Origin: Synechococcus sp. AG-679-C18
GTDB taxonomy: Bacteria; Cyanobacteriota; Cyanobacteriia; PCC-6307; Cyanobiaceae
Reading direction: 5' to 3'
Length of the DNA: 43,772 nt
NCBI GenBank assembly: GCA_003210755.1
Contig: QCUL01000020.1
Span: 1-43,772 of the forward strand
Shown here: piece by piece, positions 28,615 through 37,285 of the stretch
Numbering within the stretch: position 1 is the stretch's first letter
Layout of the letters: each line of letters opens with the position of its first letter
Notes under the pieces: model-generated
Told to the model about the DNA's origin: nothing
Seen by the model: the letters and a program-made list of their open reading frames with translations, nothing else
Databases searched by the model: none
Position numbers and translations under genes: made by a program

Positions 28615-29284
28615 GTTCAGCGGTAGGTCCACTCGCCACTATTCCTCCACGTTGCATGGCGTAGTAACGATCAGCTTGACGCACAAAGTGCAAGTGCTGC
28701 TCAACAAGCAAAACTCCAATTCCTCTCTCACTGATAATGCGACGAACCGCGCCCTCGATATCTTGCACAATATTAGGCTGAATTCCTTCAGTAGGTTCAT
28801 CAAGAAGTAGTAACTTAGGACGACCTAAAAGAGCACGAGCAATGGCAAGTTGTTGCTGTTGACCTCCAGAGAGATCTCCTCCTTTCCGCGAAAGAAATTC
28901 TTGGAGGATTGGGAAGAGTTCATAGATAAAAGGGTCGATTAGACGATGTCGAGCGAGTCCTCCTGGAAGGGCCTCCATCCCAAGCATCAAATTCTCCTCA
29001 ACAGTTAATTGAGGAATGATTTCTCTACCCTGTGGGACATAACCAAGGCCCGATCTTGCGCGCTGATGAGGAGCGTAACGATCAATTCCATGTCCGTCGA
29101 AAATAATCTCTCCAGAGCGTGGGCGAAGCAAGCCGATGAGTGACTTAAGAAGAGTAGTCTTACCCACCCCATTCCGTCCGATCAAACAGACCATCTCACC
29201 AGTGAGCACGGTCATATCTACAGCACGAAGAATATGACTTTCGCCGTAGTAAGTGTTAAGGCCTCGGATTTCAAGCATTGTCAT
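28577..29284 (-). CDS. urtE: Urea ABC transporter ATP-binding protein UrtE
   Basis: One of two ATPases that drive urea uptake; 235 residues as usual for LivF/UrtE types. It begins MTMLEIRGLNTYYGESHIL. Walker A is GRNGVGKTT (about 37-45), the signature is LSGGQQQQLAIARALL, Walker B LLLLDEPTEGIQP, and the H-loop VEQH. Its ATG overlaps the stop of urtD (ATGA). The 3' end runs 38 bases into the tail of the convergent permease gene. Confidence 0.94.
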   Translation of the reverse strand: MTMLEIRGLNTYYGESHILRAVDMTVLTGEMVCLIGRNGVGKTTLLKSLIGLLRPRSGEIIFDGHGIDRYAPHQRARSGLGYVPQGREIIPQLTVEENLMLGMEALPGGLARHRLIDPFIYELFPILQEFLSRKGGDLSGGQQQQLAIARALLGRPKLLLLDEPTEGIQPNIVQDIEGAVRRIISERGIGVLLVEQHLHFVRQADRYYAMQRGGIVASGPTAELSQEVVDHFLSV

Positions 29285-30054
29285 CGAGCGTCCTCCACAG
29301 TGGTCCCTAGATAAACTTCAATCACACGAGAATCTTGCTGTACTTGATCCATTGATCCCTCACAAAGCACATGGCCCTGATGCAATACCGTTACCGGACT
29401 TTCAAGACGACGGATAAATTCCATATCATGTTCAATAACAAGAACAGTGTGATTTCCCGACAACGACTTCAACAAGTCGGCCGTAAGTTCGGTTTCCTCA
29501 TCAGTCAGACCAGCCACAGGCTCATCAACAAGTAAGAGGTCGGGATCCTGACCAACCAACATCGCAATCTCCAACCACTGTTTCTGTCCGTGAGAAAGAG
29601 CTCCGGCTTGCCAGTTCGCACGTGATTGAAGATTAACAATGCTCATTAAATGGTGTAGCTGCTCACGCTGAGCAGCAGTAATACGAGCAAATAACAGAGG
29701 CCAAGGATGCTTAGATCGACTCACTGCTAATTCCAAATTTTCTTGAACAGTTAAGTCCTCAAACACTCGAGGACTTTGGAACTTTCGCCCAATCCCAAGT
29801 CGAGCAATTCGATGCTCTGGAATTCCCACAAGAGAACGGCCTTTGAAGAGCACACTTCCTGAGCTAGGAGCAACCTTACCGGTAATCACATCCAGAAAGG
29901 TTGTCTTACCAGCTCCATTAGGACCAATCACTGCCCGCAATTCTCCAGATTGCAAGCTGAGGTTGAGATCACGAAGAGCAAGAAAACCATCAAAACTAAC
30001 GGTGATCTTGTTGAGATCCAACAAAGCATTGGCTTGATCAAAAGTATTAGTCAT
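29281..30054 (-). CDS. urtD: Urea ABC transporter ATP-binding protein UrtD
   Basis: The second ATPase of the urea importer, 257 residues (LivG type). Walker A is GPNGAGKTT (about 43-51), the signature is LSHGQKQWLEIAMLV in place of LSGG as is normal for UrtD, Walker B LLLVDEPVAGLTDEE, then VLVIEHDMEF. The stop overlaps urtE and the start overlaps the urtC stop (ATGA at both junctions), so the operon is translationally coupled. Confidence 0.94.
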   Translation of the reverse strand: MTNTFDQANALLDLNKITVSFDGFLALRDLNLSLQSGELRAVIGPNGAGKTTFLDVITGKVAPSSGSVLFKGRSLVGIPEHRIARLGIGRKFQSPRVFEDLTVQENLELAVSRSKHPWPLLFARITAAQREQLHHLMSIVNLQSRANWQAGALSHGQKQWLEIAMLVGQDPDLLLVDEPVAGLTDEETELTADLLKSLSGNHTVLVIEHDMEFIRRLESPVTVLHQGHVLCEGSMDQVQQDSRVIEVYLGTTVEDAR

Positions 30055-31181
30055 GGCTGCACTTCCTCATTACCATCAACTTCGAGATGTGGATACGTAC
30101 CAATTGGACGTGATAGACCTAAACGAGACATCAAGTTATGTCGTCCATCGCCTCGGAACCAACCAATCACACCTTCAGGTAAAAAAGTTACTACAAGAAT
30201 GAACAACCCTCCCTGGATGAATAACCAGGTTTCAGGCAAAGCTTCGCTCACCAAACTCTTGGCATACATGATCGAAACGGATCCCAGAATTGCTCCAACT
30301 AACGTGCCGCGACCTCCAACAGCTACCCAAATCACCATCTCAATCGAAAAGGGAACAGTCATAAACTGAGGCGAAACAATACCAGATTGCACTGTGTATA
30401 GGGCTCCACCAATACCAGCAAGACCCCCAGCGATTGCAAAGACAATCGTTTTAAACAAAGTTGGGTTATATCCAGCAAAGCGAAGCCTTGGTTCGTCATC
30501 GCGAATCGCAATCAACACATTGCCAAAGCGGCCACGCACAACCCAGCGTAAAAATATCCAGACCAAAATCACAACAATAGCTGTTAGCCAAAAGAAGCCC
30601 CTCTGCATCTCTGACGATCCCAACTCAAGCTCTCCAAACAAAACAGTCACATCCGTCTTGAGACCATTGGTGCCATTGATTAGCTTTTGTTGACCATTGA
30701 AGAAGTTGAAAAAAACTAAAAGTGCAGCCTGAGTGAGAATCGAAAAATAAACACCCTTAATCCGATTACGAAAGACCAAAGCACCTAATACGGCCGCAAG
30801 CAATGCAGGCAGCAACCAGATAGCTATAAGAGTGAAAACAGGAGAACGAAAAGGTTCCCAAAATGATGGCAGTCGATCAACTCCATAAAGACTAAAAAAT
30901 TCAGGGATCCCATTTGGCAAGTCCGATGAGCTTCTAAGTTGCAGATACATCGCGGCTGCATAGCCACCGAGGGCAAAAAAGATGCCCTGCCCGAGACTGA
31001 GCAAACCGGTGAATCCCCAGATCAAATCAATCCCAAGAGCAACAATCGCCAGCGACAAAAATCGACCCAAGAGATTGAGACGGAAGACAGGCAAAACTGA
31101 CGGAGCTGCAATCACTGCTGCGATCAGCAATATCCAAATGCTCAACCAAAAACAGCGACGCCATTGAAGTGATCCAAACAT
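30051..31181 (-). CDS. urtC: Urea ABC transporter permease UrtC
   Basis: The LivM-type membrane subunit, 376 residues from ATG 31181. This start gives MFGSLQWRRCFWLSIWILLI, a basic end before the first helix; the open frame reaches 31253, but that would overlap urtB. Eight or more membrane helices are visible. Family landmarks are FTGLLSLGQGIFFALGGYAA (about 55-75), IKGVYFSILTQA, GRFGNVLIAIRDDEPRLRFAGY (the coupling region) and AVGGRGTLVGAILGS. It starts 4 bases after the urtB stop. Confidence 0.93.
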   Translation of the reverse strand: MFGSLQWRRCFWLSIWILLIAAVIAAPSVLPVFRLNLLGRFLSLAIVALGIDLIWGFTGLLSLGQGIFFALGGYAAAMYLQLRSSSDLPNGIPEFFSLYGVDRLPSFWEPFRSPVFTLIAIWLLPALLAAVLGALVFRNRIKGVYFSILTQAALLVFFNFFNGQQKLINGTNGLKTDVTVLFGELELGSSEMQRGFFWLTAIVVILVWIFLRWVVRGRFGNVLIAIRDDEPRLRFAGYNPTLFKTIVFAIAGGLAGIGGALYTVQSGIVSPQFMTVPFSIEMVIWVAVGGRGTLVGAILGSVSIMYAKSLVSEALPETWLFIQGGLFILVVTFLPEGVIGWFRGDGRHNLMSRLGLSRPIGTYPHLEVDGNEEVQP

Positions 31182-31185
31182 CTGA

Positions 31186-32340
31186 TTAAGCCTCCACCAT
31201 GCGGCCTTTTTGTGGAAACAATCCTGCAGGGCGGAATTGAAGAAACACCACAATCAGGGCAAAAACCATCACCTGAGCCATGCTCGTAGTTGCAAAGAAT
31301 TCCACGACTCCAGCCAATGGTGCAGGCATATCGGGCCAAATCGTGAGCAAACGCCCAGCACCAATTAAGTCTGTCAGCAAGCCAATCGCAAATGATGCCA
31401 ACACTGTGCCAAGTAGATTTCCAACTCCTCCAAGCACAACAACCATGAAACAACCAACGATGTAGGAGGTACCAACGTTGGGACCAACCGATCCAAGCAA
31501 TGACACGGCTACTCCCGCAACACCTGCCAAACCAGAACCAATACCAAAAGTGAGCACATCCACTGCATCTGTGGGAATACCAAGGCACTCGCTCATCGCA
31601 CGGTTCTGCGTCACTGCCCTGATCCGAATACCCCAAACACTGCCATTGAGGAACCAGATCACCCCGACGACTGCAATCAATGTCATCACAATGATCACCA
31701 GCCGAGGCACAGGAAATGTGAGATCCATCCACTCGAGACCGCCACGCATCCACTTCGGCGCCGTGACATCAACGTTGCGTGATGTTGCCCGAGCAATCCT
31801 ACTTATTTGCGATGCCAATCCACCAGCAAACAAAACTCCAATGAAGGTAGACAAAGCCCAGCTACCTGCTCTCACAAAACGAGATTGAGCTCCCTCCAAT
31901 AAGGGTTTAGGAAGAAACACCGGAAGACTGAATCCAAGCAAAAGAGACAGCACGAATCCGGCTGCGTAAGCAAGGGGGACGCTGCGCACGAATTGCTGCA
32001 AAATCAAACTCACTCCCCAGGTTGCGAGCAAGGTCTCAAGGGGACTGCCATAAAGACGCCGTATCACTGTGCGCTCGAGCAGGATTCCTACGACACCACT
32101 CACGATGAATGCACATGGAATGGCTACCAACACATAGACGTTATAGATAGGTAGCAGAAATGGAAGCTTGAAAATAAGTTGCACCACGTAGGTGGTGTAA
32201 GCACCAAGCATGATCAGCTCGCCATGAGCAAGATTGATCACACCCATCAAGCCGAACACAATCGCCAGTCCAAGGGCGGCCATCAGCAGTACAGAGCCGA
32301 TAGCCACACCGTTAAACAGACTTTCAAGAAGCAGTTGCAC
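31186..32340 (-). CDS. urtB: Urea ABC transporter permease UrtB
   Basis: The LivH-type membrane subunit. The core reads LLLESLFNGVAIGSVLLMAA, LAIVFGLMGVINLAHGELIMLGAY, then IRAVTQNRAMSECLGI (the coupling helix) and GVGNLLGTVLASF. The frame is open to a TTG at 32367, but that codon lies inside the T-run of a terminator-like hairpin, so GTG 32340 (384 residues, starting MQLLLESLFNG) is chosen as more likely. No clear Shine-Dalgarno sequence supports either. Confidence 0.92.
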   Translation of the reverse strand: MQLLLESLFNGVAIGSVLLMAALGLAIVFGLMGVINLAHGELIMLGAYTTYVVQLIFKLPFLLPIYNVYVLVAIPCAFIVSGVVGILLERTVIRRLYGSPLETLLATWGVSLILQQFVRSVPLAYAAGFVLSLLLGFSLPVFLPKPLLEGAQSRFVRAGSWALSTFIGVLFAGGLASQISRIARATSRNVDVTAPKWMRGGLEWMDLTFPVPRLVIIVMTLIAVVGVIWFLNGSVWGIRIRAVTQNRAMSECLGIPTDAVDVLTFGIGSGLAGVAGVAVSLLGSVGPNVGTSYIVGCFMVVVLGGVGNLLGTVLASFAIGLLTDLIGAGRLLTIWPDMPAPLAGVVEFFATTSMAQVMVFALIVVFLQFRPAGLFPQKGRMVEA

Positions 32341-32359
32341 GGAAGAAGTTAAGTAAGCG

Positions 32360-32394
32360 AAAAACAAAAAGGAGGAGCCCCTAAGGGCCCCTCC
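32360..32394 (-). terminator. Terminator-like hairpin between urtA and urtB
   Basis: On the minus strand a 10-bp stem with one mismatch (GGAGGGGCCC / GGGCTCCTCC, 32394-32371) and a 4-base loop is followed by a T-rich run (32370-32360). It lies 37 bases after the urtA stop. Partial termination here would give more transcript for the binding protein UrtA than for the membrane parts. Confidence 0.7.
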
Positions 32395-32431
32395 AACAGC
32401 TACCCATCAAAGAGATGAAGCCATTACGTGA

Positions 32432-33727
32432 TCACAGCTTGTACTTCTCCCCCTTACTGGGGTCAGACCAGTCGCAAGCAAATCCCTGTGATGTTGGCTC
32501 AAACTGATTCCAGGTCTGAGGATCGATCGGGTTATCCGATTCTTCAACGATCTTGAATTGCCCGTCTGCAGTGATCTCGCCAATCCTGACGATTTGAGAG
32601 ATATGGTGATTGGGGCGCACCTCAATCGGGCCTTGAGGCGCATCAAATTTGATGCCAATCAATGCTTCACGTACTTTGTCATCATCAAAAGTACCGGCTT
32701 TCTCAACAGCCTGCTTCCAGAGATACACCATGTTGTACGCCGATTCTTGAGGGTCAGCTACAACACGATCATCCCCATATTTAGCTTTGAAATCAGCAGC
32801 AAACTTTTTGGATGCAGGCGTATCAATGGACATCATGTAGTTCCAAGCACCATAATGACCTTCCAAAAACTCAGGTCCGATCGTGCTGATTTCTTCCTCA
32901 GCTATGGAATAACTCATAACGTAGTAACCATTCGCAGGAGTGATTCCAGCATCCTGAATTTGCTTAAAAAAAGCAACATTTTGGTCGCCATTTAGAGTGT
33001 TGATGATGACTCCACCATCAGGAAGAGCCTTCTTGATCTTGGCAATAATTGGCGCAACTTCGGTGTTGCCTAGTGGCAAATAATCCTCACCAACGACTTC
33101 TCCACCTAGAGACTTTACTTGCTCCTTCGTGATCGTATTCGATGTACGGGGGAAAACATAATCAGAACCAACTAAATAGAAGGGTTTTCCAGCAGCTGGG
33201 GACGATTTATACATAAAAAACGTAGCCGGCTCTGACTGCTGGTTTGGAGTCGCTCCTGTGTAGAAAATATTCTTGGAACACTCCTGACCTTCGTACTGAA
33301 TCGGATAGTAGAGAAACGCTTCTTTCGACTCATAAACCGGGAGCATTGCCTTCCGGCTAGCGGAAGTCCATCCACCAAAGACAACAGGAACCTTATCCTG
33401 ATCAATCAGTTTTTTAGACTTTTCAGCGAAAGTTGGCCAATCAGAGGCACCATCCTCAACGATGTAGTCGATTTTGTATTTCTTACCATCAACTTCAACT
33501 CCACCGGCAGCATTGATTTCATCAATAGCCATCTTTTCTGTATCAACCAAAGTGGACTCAGAAATTGCCATCGTGCCAGTCAATGAATGAAGGATGCCAA
33601 CGGTGACGCTGTCGTCATACTCAACGTTGGAGGCCTTCTCATCGCCACCACCACAAGCAGTAACAACTAGACCCAGCGACGCTGCAGCCATGCCAACAAA
33701 CAAGCGCTTGGACAATGATGAGCTCAT
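32432..33727 (-). CDS. urtA: Urea ABC transporter substrate-binding lipoprotein UrtA
   Basis: The 431-residue periplasmic binding protein catches urea. Its lipoprotein signal ends VVTAC with Cys25 as the likely lipid-anchored residue, followed by a GGGDEK linker. The type I periplasmic binding fold begins VTVGILHSLTGTMAISE, and FGGWTSASRKAMLPV, YPIQYEGQE, FYTGATPNQQ and the late ADPQESAYNMVYLW are UrtA landmarks. It is the first urt gene, with an NtcA-like box upstream and a terminator-like hairpin behind. Confidence 0.96.
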   Translation of the reverse strand: MSSSLSKRLFVGMAAASLGLVVTACGGGDEKASNVEYDDSVTVGILHSLTGTMAISESTLVDTEKMAIDEINAAGGVEVDGKKYKIDYIVEDGASDWPTFAEKSKKLIDQDKVPVVFGGWTSASRKAMLPVYESKEAFLYYPIQYEGQECSKNIFYTGATPNQQSEPATFFMYKSSPAAGKPFYLVGSDYVFPRTSNTITKEQVKSLGGEVVGEDYLPLGNTEVAPIIAKIKKALPDGGVIINTLNGDQNVAFFKQIQDAGITPANGYYVMSYSIAEEEISTIGPEFLEGHYGAWNYMMSIDTPASKKFAADFKAKYGDDRVVADPQESAYNMVYLWKQAVEKAGTFDDDKVREALIGIKFDAPQGPIEVRPNHHISQIVRIGEITADGQFKIVEESDNPIDPQTWNQFEPTSQGFACDWSDPSKGEKYKL

Positions 33728-33774
33728 GGATTAAAGAAAACAAGAGGAACGACGTTGAAACGTCTGGGCCCCAA

Positions 33775-33817
33775 AAGGTACAGATCAAGGCAACAAAGTT
33801 CCTGTATCAATAAAAAC
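33775..33817 (-). promoter_or_regulatory. NtcA-like box and -10 element for urtA
   Basis: On the minus strand GTT-N8-TAC (33817-33804), which fits the relaxed NtcA consensus GT-N10-AC, is followed 23 bases later by TACCTT (33780-33775), which fits TA-N3-T. This is the spacing of NtcA-activated promoters. The first half-site is one base off the full GTA-N8-TAC, so this remains a prediction. Confidence 0.5.
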
Positions 33818-33846
33818 AATTTGCCTATTAAGTACTTAAATACGTC

Positions 33847-34449
33847 TCATTTTGGTAACTGTTGCCACACAAATCCCTCGATGCAATCAAGCCCAACACC
33901 AGTACGGAGGTTCGAAAAGCACCAAGGCCTAACTCCACGCATCTGCGCAGTGTCCTGCTCCATTACATCCAAATCAGCTCCTACCAGTGGAGCTAGATCA
34001 ATCTTATTGATCACTAATAAATCTGATCGTGTGATCCCAGGGCCGCCTTTACGAGGAATCTTGTCTCCAGCAGCTACATCAATAACGTAGATACAAAGAT
34101 CCACCAATTCAGGACTGAAACTAGCCGCAAGATTGTCACCACCGCTTTCAACCATCACCAAATCGAGGCCCGGAAATTGACGCTCCAATTCATTCACGGC
34201 AGCTCGATTAATTGAGCAGTCCTCGCGAATCGCTGTATGAGGACAACCCCCAGTTTCAACACCCCGGATGCGCTCTGGCTCCAAGGCTCCTGCCCGCGTG
34301 AGGAATTGGGCATCCTCTTGGGTGTAAATATCATTGGTGACAACCGCTAACTGCAAGCGATCGCGCAATCGCCTGCAAAGTGCTTCCACAAGAGCTGTTT
34401 TTCCTGAACCCACCGGCCCAGCGACGCCAAGCCTGAGTTTGCTTTCCAT
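33847..34449 (-). CDS. ureG: Urease accessory GTPase UreG
   Basis: A SIMIBI-class GTPase of 200 residues that powers nickel delivery to urease. Landmarks are the P-loop GPVGSGKTA (about 11-19), [12 protein letters not shown], the nickel-binding Cys-x-His in [15 protein letters not shown] (about 63-77), [10 protein letters not shown] and the guanine motif INKIDL. Its ATG overlaps the ureF stop by one base (TGATG). Confidence 0.97.
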   Translation of the reverse strand: MESKLRLGVAGPVGSGKTALVEALCRRLRDRLQLAVVTNDIYTQEDAQFLTRAGALEPERIRGVETGGCPHTAIREDCSINRAAVNELERQFPGLDLVMVESGGDNLAASFSPELVDLCIYVIDVAAGDKIPRKGGPGITRSDLLVINKIDLAPLVGADLDVMEQDTAQMRGVRPWCFSNLRTGVGLDCIEGFVWQQLPK

Positions 34450-35117
34450 CAGCTCCTAAACAAACGCGAATACAGCTCAGCATGCGCCAACTGGGCAAGC
34501 CCCGCACCGACACCACCACTCCAAAGCATCTTCGGATCTTGATCTCTCAAGACACTCGCCTGAGCACTGATCAGCGGCAAAAGTTGCTGTTGAATTTTCT
34601 GAGCGGTGGTGGGGCCAAGTGGTACCAGTCGTACCGCCGCACTCAGCTGATTTGCAACCCAGCCGTACAGATAACCCTCAATCATCTCGAGCTCGGGAAT
34701 CCCCATCGACAAACAAGCCCAAGCCCAGGCCGCCGGCCACGCCAGAACAACGGCTTCAGGTAATGGATGATCAAGAGCGTTCATCAGCTCAAGCAAAGCC
34801 CCCCCCATCTGGACTTGCTGTGCACGCATCGCTGCCGATTCCCTGAGAGCCAACAACCAGCCATCAAGAGAAATCAATTCTTCTTGTATCTCCGTCATTC
34901 CTCGTGCCCAGCATTGAAGCTGAAAACGCAATGGAGATAGTGCCGCAGCCTCCAACCTCAAAGCTCCTCTTCGCAGCTCCGCTTCAATCCATTGCTGAAG
35001 ATCCGATTCATCGACCAAACAGCCTTTTTGGATCAGAACCTCAAGGCCTTCGGAATAACTAAATGCTCCAACCGGTAAAGCAGGGCTTACCAACTGCAGC
35101 AAAGCAAGAGTTGTCAT
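34449..35117 (-). CDS. ureF: Urease accessory protein UreF
   Basis: An all-helical 222-residue protein that joins UreD and UreG in the urease activation complex. Typical features are [21 protein letters not shown] at the N-terminus (about 6-26), [22 protein letters not shown], and the C-terminal [15 protein letters not shown]. The stop and start overlap ureG and ureE respectively. Confidence 0.95.
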   Translation of the reverse strand: MTTLALLQLVSPALPVGAFSYSEGLEVLIQKGCLVDESDLQQWIEAELRRGALRLEAAALSPLRFQLQCWARGMTEIQEELISLDGWLLALRESAAMRAQQVQMGGALLELMNALDHPLPEAVVLAWPAAWAWACLSMGIPELEMIEGYLYGWVANQLSAAVRLVPLGPTTAQKIQQQLLPLISAQASVLRDQDPKMLWSGGVGAGLAQLAHAELYSRLFRS

Positions 35118-35581
35118 CGATGCTGATGCCCGTTGTAGGCACCGCTCTCAGGCATGAATGGACGACAACACCGAGTGACCCTCAACCCGCGGCTCTCAAG
35201 CATGGTTGCGAGCACAGTGTCGTCGAGCAGCAAGAGCTCACACTCATGCAACTCAAGAGCAACATGGCGATTCCCGAGGTGATAGGAAGCCTCAAGCAAT
35301 GCCAATGGCGAAGGAGCTTCCACCCGCAACAACGCTTCCGATGCAGCCGTGACCAACACCTCCACATCCTCTTGCGAATCTGTTAGCCGATCACCAGGCA
35401 TTAACGCTCCCTCTCTCGGCAACTGCAACAACACATCTCGACCACAAACTGTTCGACGACGTCCCCGCAACACCGAGCGCTGATCTGCGCTGAGCGGCAA
35501 CTCCATCACCGAACATATGGGGCTGCTCAATACGGCCTTAGACAACAGGCGATGGTCCAGCACGATCAAGCCAACGCTCAA
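35114..35581 (-). CDS. ureE: Urease accessory protein UreE (nickel chaperone)
   Basis: The nickel donor for urease maturation, up to 155 residues. The N-terminal domain contains LSADQRSVLRGRRRT and LLQLPREGALMPGDRLTD. The C-terminal domain contains ASYHLGNRHVALEL with the metal-binding His region. The tail GAYNGHQHR has only two His, not the long His-rich tail of some bacteria. The start is unclear: TTG 35581, TTG 35569 or another alternative codon; the only ATG in frame is residue 26 and would truncate the domain. It is divergent from ureD. Confidence 0.92.
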   Translation of the reverse strand: MSVGLIVLDHRLLSKAVLSSPICSVMELPLSADQRSVLRGRRRTVCGRDVLLQLPREGALMPGDRLTDSQEDVEVLVTAASEALLRVEAPSPLALLEASYHLGNRHVALELHECELLLLDDTVLATMLESRGLRVTRCCRPFMPESGAYNGHQHR

Positions 35582-35642
35582 GAGTTCACACCATCAACGA
35601 CATCACGAGGCAAAGATTGCCAAGACACCACAACATCATTTA

Positions 35643-35656
35643 GTAGTCCTTGCTAC
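35643..35656. promoter_or_regulatory. NtcA box (GTA-N8-TAC) between ureE and ureD
   Basis: The palindrome GTAGTCCTTGCTAC matches the full NtcA consensus GTA-N8-TAC. It sits in the divergent region, 62 bases from the ureE start and 36 from the ureD start. Toward ureE a CAATCT hexamer lies about 23 bases away and could be a -10 element; no good one is seen toward ureD. Confidence 0.5.
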
Positions 35657-35691
35657 AGAGCCACAGGCAGGCTGGCATCGAACGTTCTCGA

Positions 35692-36582
35692 ATGCATCGA
35701 CTTGACCCCTGGCACGGCACCTGCGACCTAACTTTTCATTCAGCCAGCATCGGTAGTCAACATCAGGGTGGCTGCACTGCTCCGTTGAAATTGATGCGTG
35801 CCGCCCGAGATGAGAACGGTCGCTGCGAGCTCCCACTCCTCCACACCGCTGGGGGGCTTGTTGGTGGTGATCAATTGAGCATCAACCTGACCTTGAGACG
35901 GAACAGCCGCTGCCTGATCACCAGCGTGGCCGCACAAAAGGTCTATGGATCGGTAGGCCGTAGCCATATCCACCCCCAGGGAGCGTGGGCCAATCAAAAG
36001 GTCAAGGCGAACCTTGAGGCGGGTAGCGATTTGGAGTGGCTTCCCCAAGAACTTGTGCTTTATGCCGATGCTCTTTTTGAGCAAAACCTGAGCGTCACAT
36101 TGCCCTTGGATGGATCGTTTCTCAGCGCAGAAATCGTGCGGTTCGGACGCACTGCCGCAAATGAAACATTGGGTAAGGGCTGCTGGAGATCAGCTATTCA
36201 GCTGCAACGCCAAACGACTGAAGGGATGCGCTGGGAACTGATCGACAGACTCGAAATCAGCGACGAAGCTCTGAAAGGAGCCCATGGCCTCAATCAGCAA
36301 CCGGTGTTCGGCACCCTGATTTGGGCGGCACCCTTTGCTCTTCAAACAGAATGCCTCAACACTCTTATTGCTCAAGCGCAGAGTGATAGGAACGGGCTGA
36401 CGGGAGAGATGCACTGTGGGGCCCTTCGCCAGGGCCTGATTGCTCGTTACAGCGGTTGTTCCAGCCGTGATGCACGCTTCTGGTTTAGCCGAATCTGGGC
36501 CAAGACTCGTCAAGTTCGCGACCTTGCCCCACCAAAGATTCCCAGGGTCTGGCCGTTGCAAGAAGATCCTCTGAGGGCATAA
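35692..36582 (+). CDS. ureD: Urease accessory protein UreD
   Basis: The scaffold that binds apo-urease and UreF/UreG during nickel insertion, 296 residues. Landmarks are the early AGLVGGD-type loop (HTAGGLVGGDQLSINL, about 52-67), TSVAAQKVYGS (about 77-87) with the conserved Gln-Lys, and LPQELVLYADALFEQ (about 114-128). ATG 35692 is preferred; the open frame reaches a TTG at 35650. It leads the plus-strand set ureDABC, 63 bases before ureA. Confidence 0.94.
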   Translation: MHRLDPWHGTCDLTFHSASIGSQHQGGCTAPLKLMRAARDENGRCELPLLHTAGGLVGGDQLSINLTLRRNSRCLITSVAAQKVYGSVGRSHIHPQGAWANQKVKANLEAGSDLEWLPQELVLYADALFEQNLSVTLPLDGSFLSAEIVRFGRTAANETLGKGCWRSAIQLQRQTTEGMRWELIDRLEISDEALKGAHGLNQQPVFGTLIWAAPFALQTECLNTLIAQAQSDRNGLTGEMHCGALRQGLIARYSGCSSRDARFWFSRIWAKTRQVRDLAPPKIPRVWPLQEDPLRA

Positions 36583-36645
36583 GCGTTCAAATTGGACATT
36601 TCGCTGGCCAAGACAAAGAGAAACTAAAAAGAGTGCAAGGTCTAT

Positions 36646-36948
36646 ATGCACCTCAGCCCCCAGGAAAAAGACAAGCTGCTCATCGTCACTGCCGCGCTTT
36701 TGGCGGAGCGTCGTCTCAACCGTGGCCTCAAGCTCAACCACCCTGAAGCGGTGGCTTTGCTTAGTTTTTTGGTCCTTGAGGGAGCAAGGGATGGCAAAAG
36801 TGTTGCCGACTTAATGCAGGAAGGGAGCACGTGGCTGAGTCGCGACCAAGTGATGGAAGGGATTCCAGAACTTGTCAACGAAGTCCAAATTGAGGCAGTT
36901 TTTCAGGATGGGACCAAGCTCGTGACCTTGCATGATCCGATTCGCTGA
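36646..36948 (+). CDS. ureA: Urease gamma subunit
   Basis: The smallest urease subunit, exactly 100 residues as expected. It begins [13 protein letters not shown] and contains [25 protein letters not shown] and [28 protein letters not shown]. Together with UreB and UreC it forms the (abc)3 enzyme in the cytoplasm. The ureB start lies 13 bases beyond its stop. Confidence 0.97.
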   Translation: MHLSPQEKDKLLIVTAALLAERRLNRGLKLNHPEAVALLSFLVLEGARDGKSVADLMQEGSTWLSRDQVMEGIPELVNEVQIEAVFQDGTKLVTLHDPIR

Positions 36949-36961
36949 GGCTTCCTCTTCT

Positions 36962-37282
36962 ATGGCAAACCTGATTCCTGGTGAACTACTGGCCGAGCCC
37001 GGTGAACTTGAACTCAACGCCAACAGACCTGTCACAACCCTGAGCGTTGCCAATTGCGGCGACCGCCCCGTGCAGGTGGGATCCCACTTTCATTTCCAAG
37101 AAACGAATGCAGCACTCCTATTTGACCGTGATGCCGCTCGCGGGAAACGACTGGACATTCCGGCAGGGACAGCCATACGCTTCGAACCCGGTGACAGCCG
37201 CGACGTCAATCTGATCCCATTTGCCGGAGCACGCCGCGTGGTCGGATTCAACGGACGAATCAACGGACCCCTCGACGCCTGA
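36962..37282 (+). CDS. ureB: Urease beta subunit
   Basis: The 106-residue beta subunit, from ATG 36962 ([10 protein letters not shown]), which gives the normal length; the open frame starts earlier at 36932 inside ureA. Family features are [25 protein letters not shown], the basic [15 protein letters not shown] and [17 protein letters not shown]. It ends 3 bases before ureC. Confidence 0.97.
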   Translation: MANLIPGELLAEPGELELNANRPVTTLSVANCGDRPVQVGSHFHFQETNAALLFDRDAARGKRLDIPAGTAIRFEPGDSRDVNLIPFAGARRVVGFNGRINGPLDA

Positions 37283-37285
37283 TCC

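Noticed and set aside
31142..31753. Open frame of 203 codons on the minus strand, rich in Trp and Cys
   Set aside because: It lies within urtB in another frame, has an implausible residue composition, and urtB is certain.
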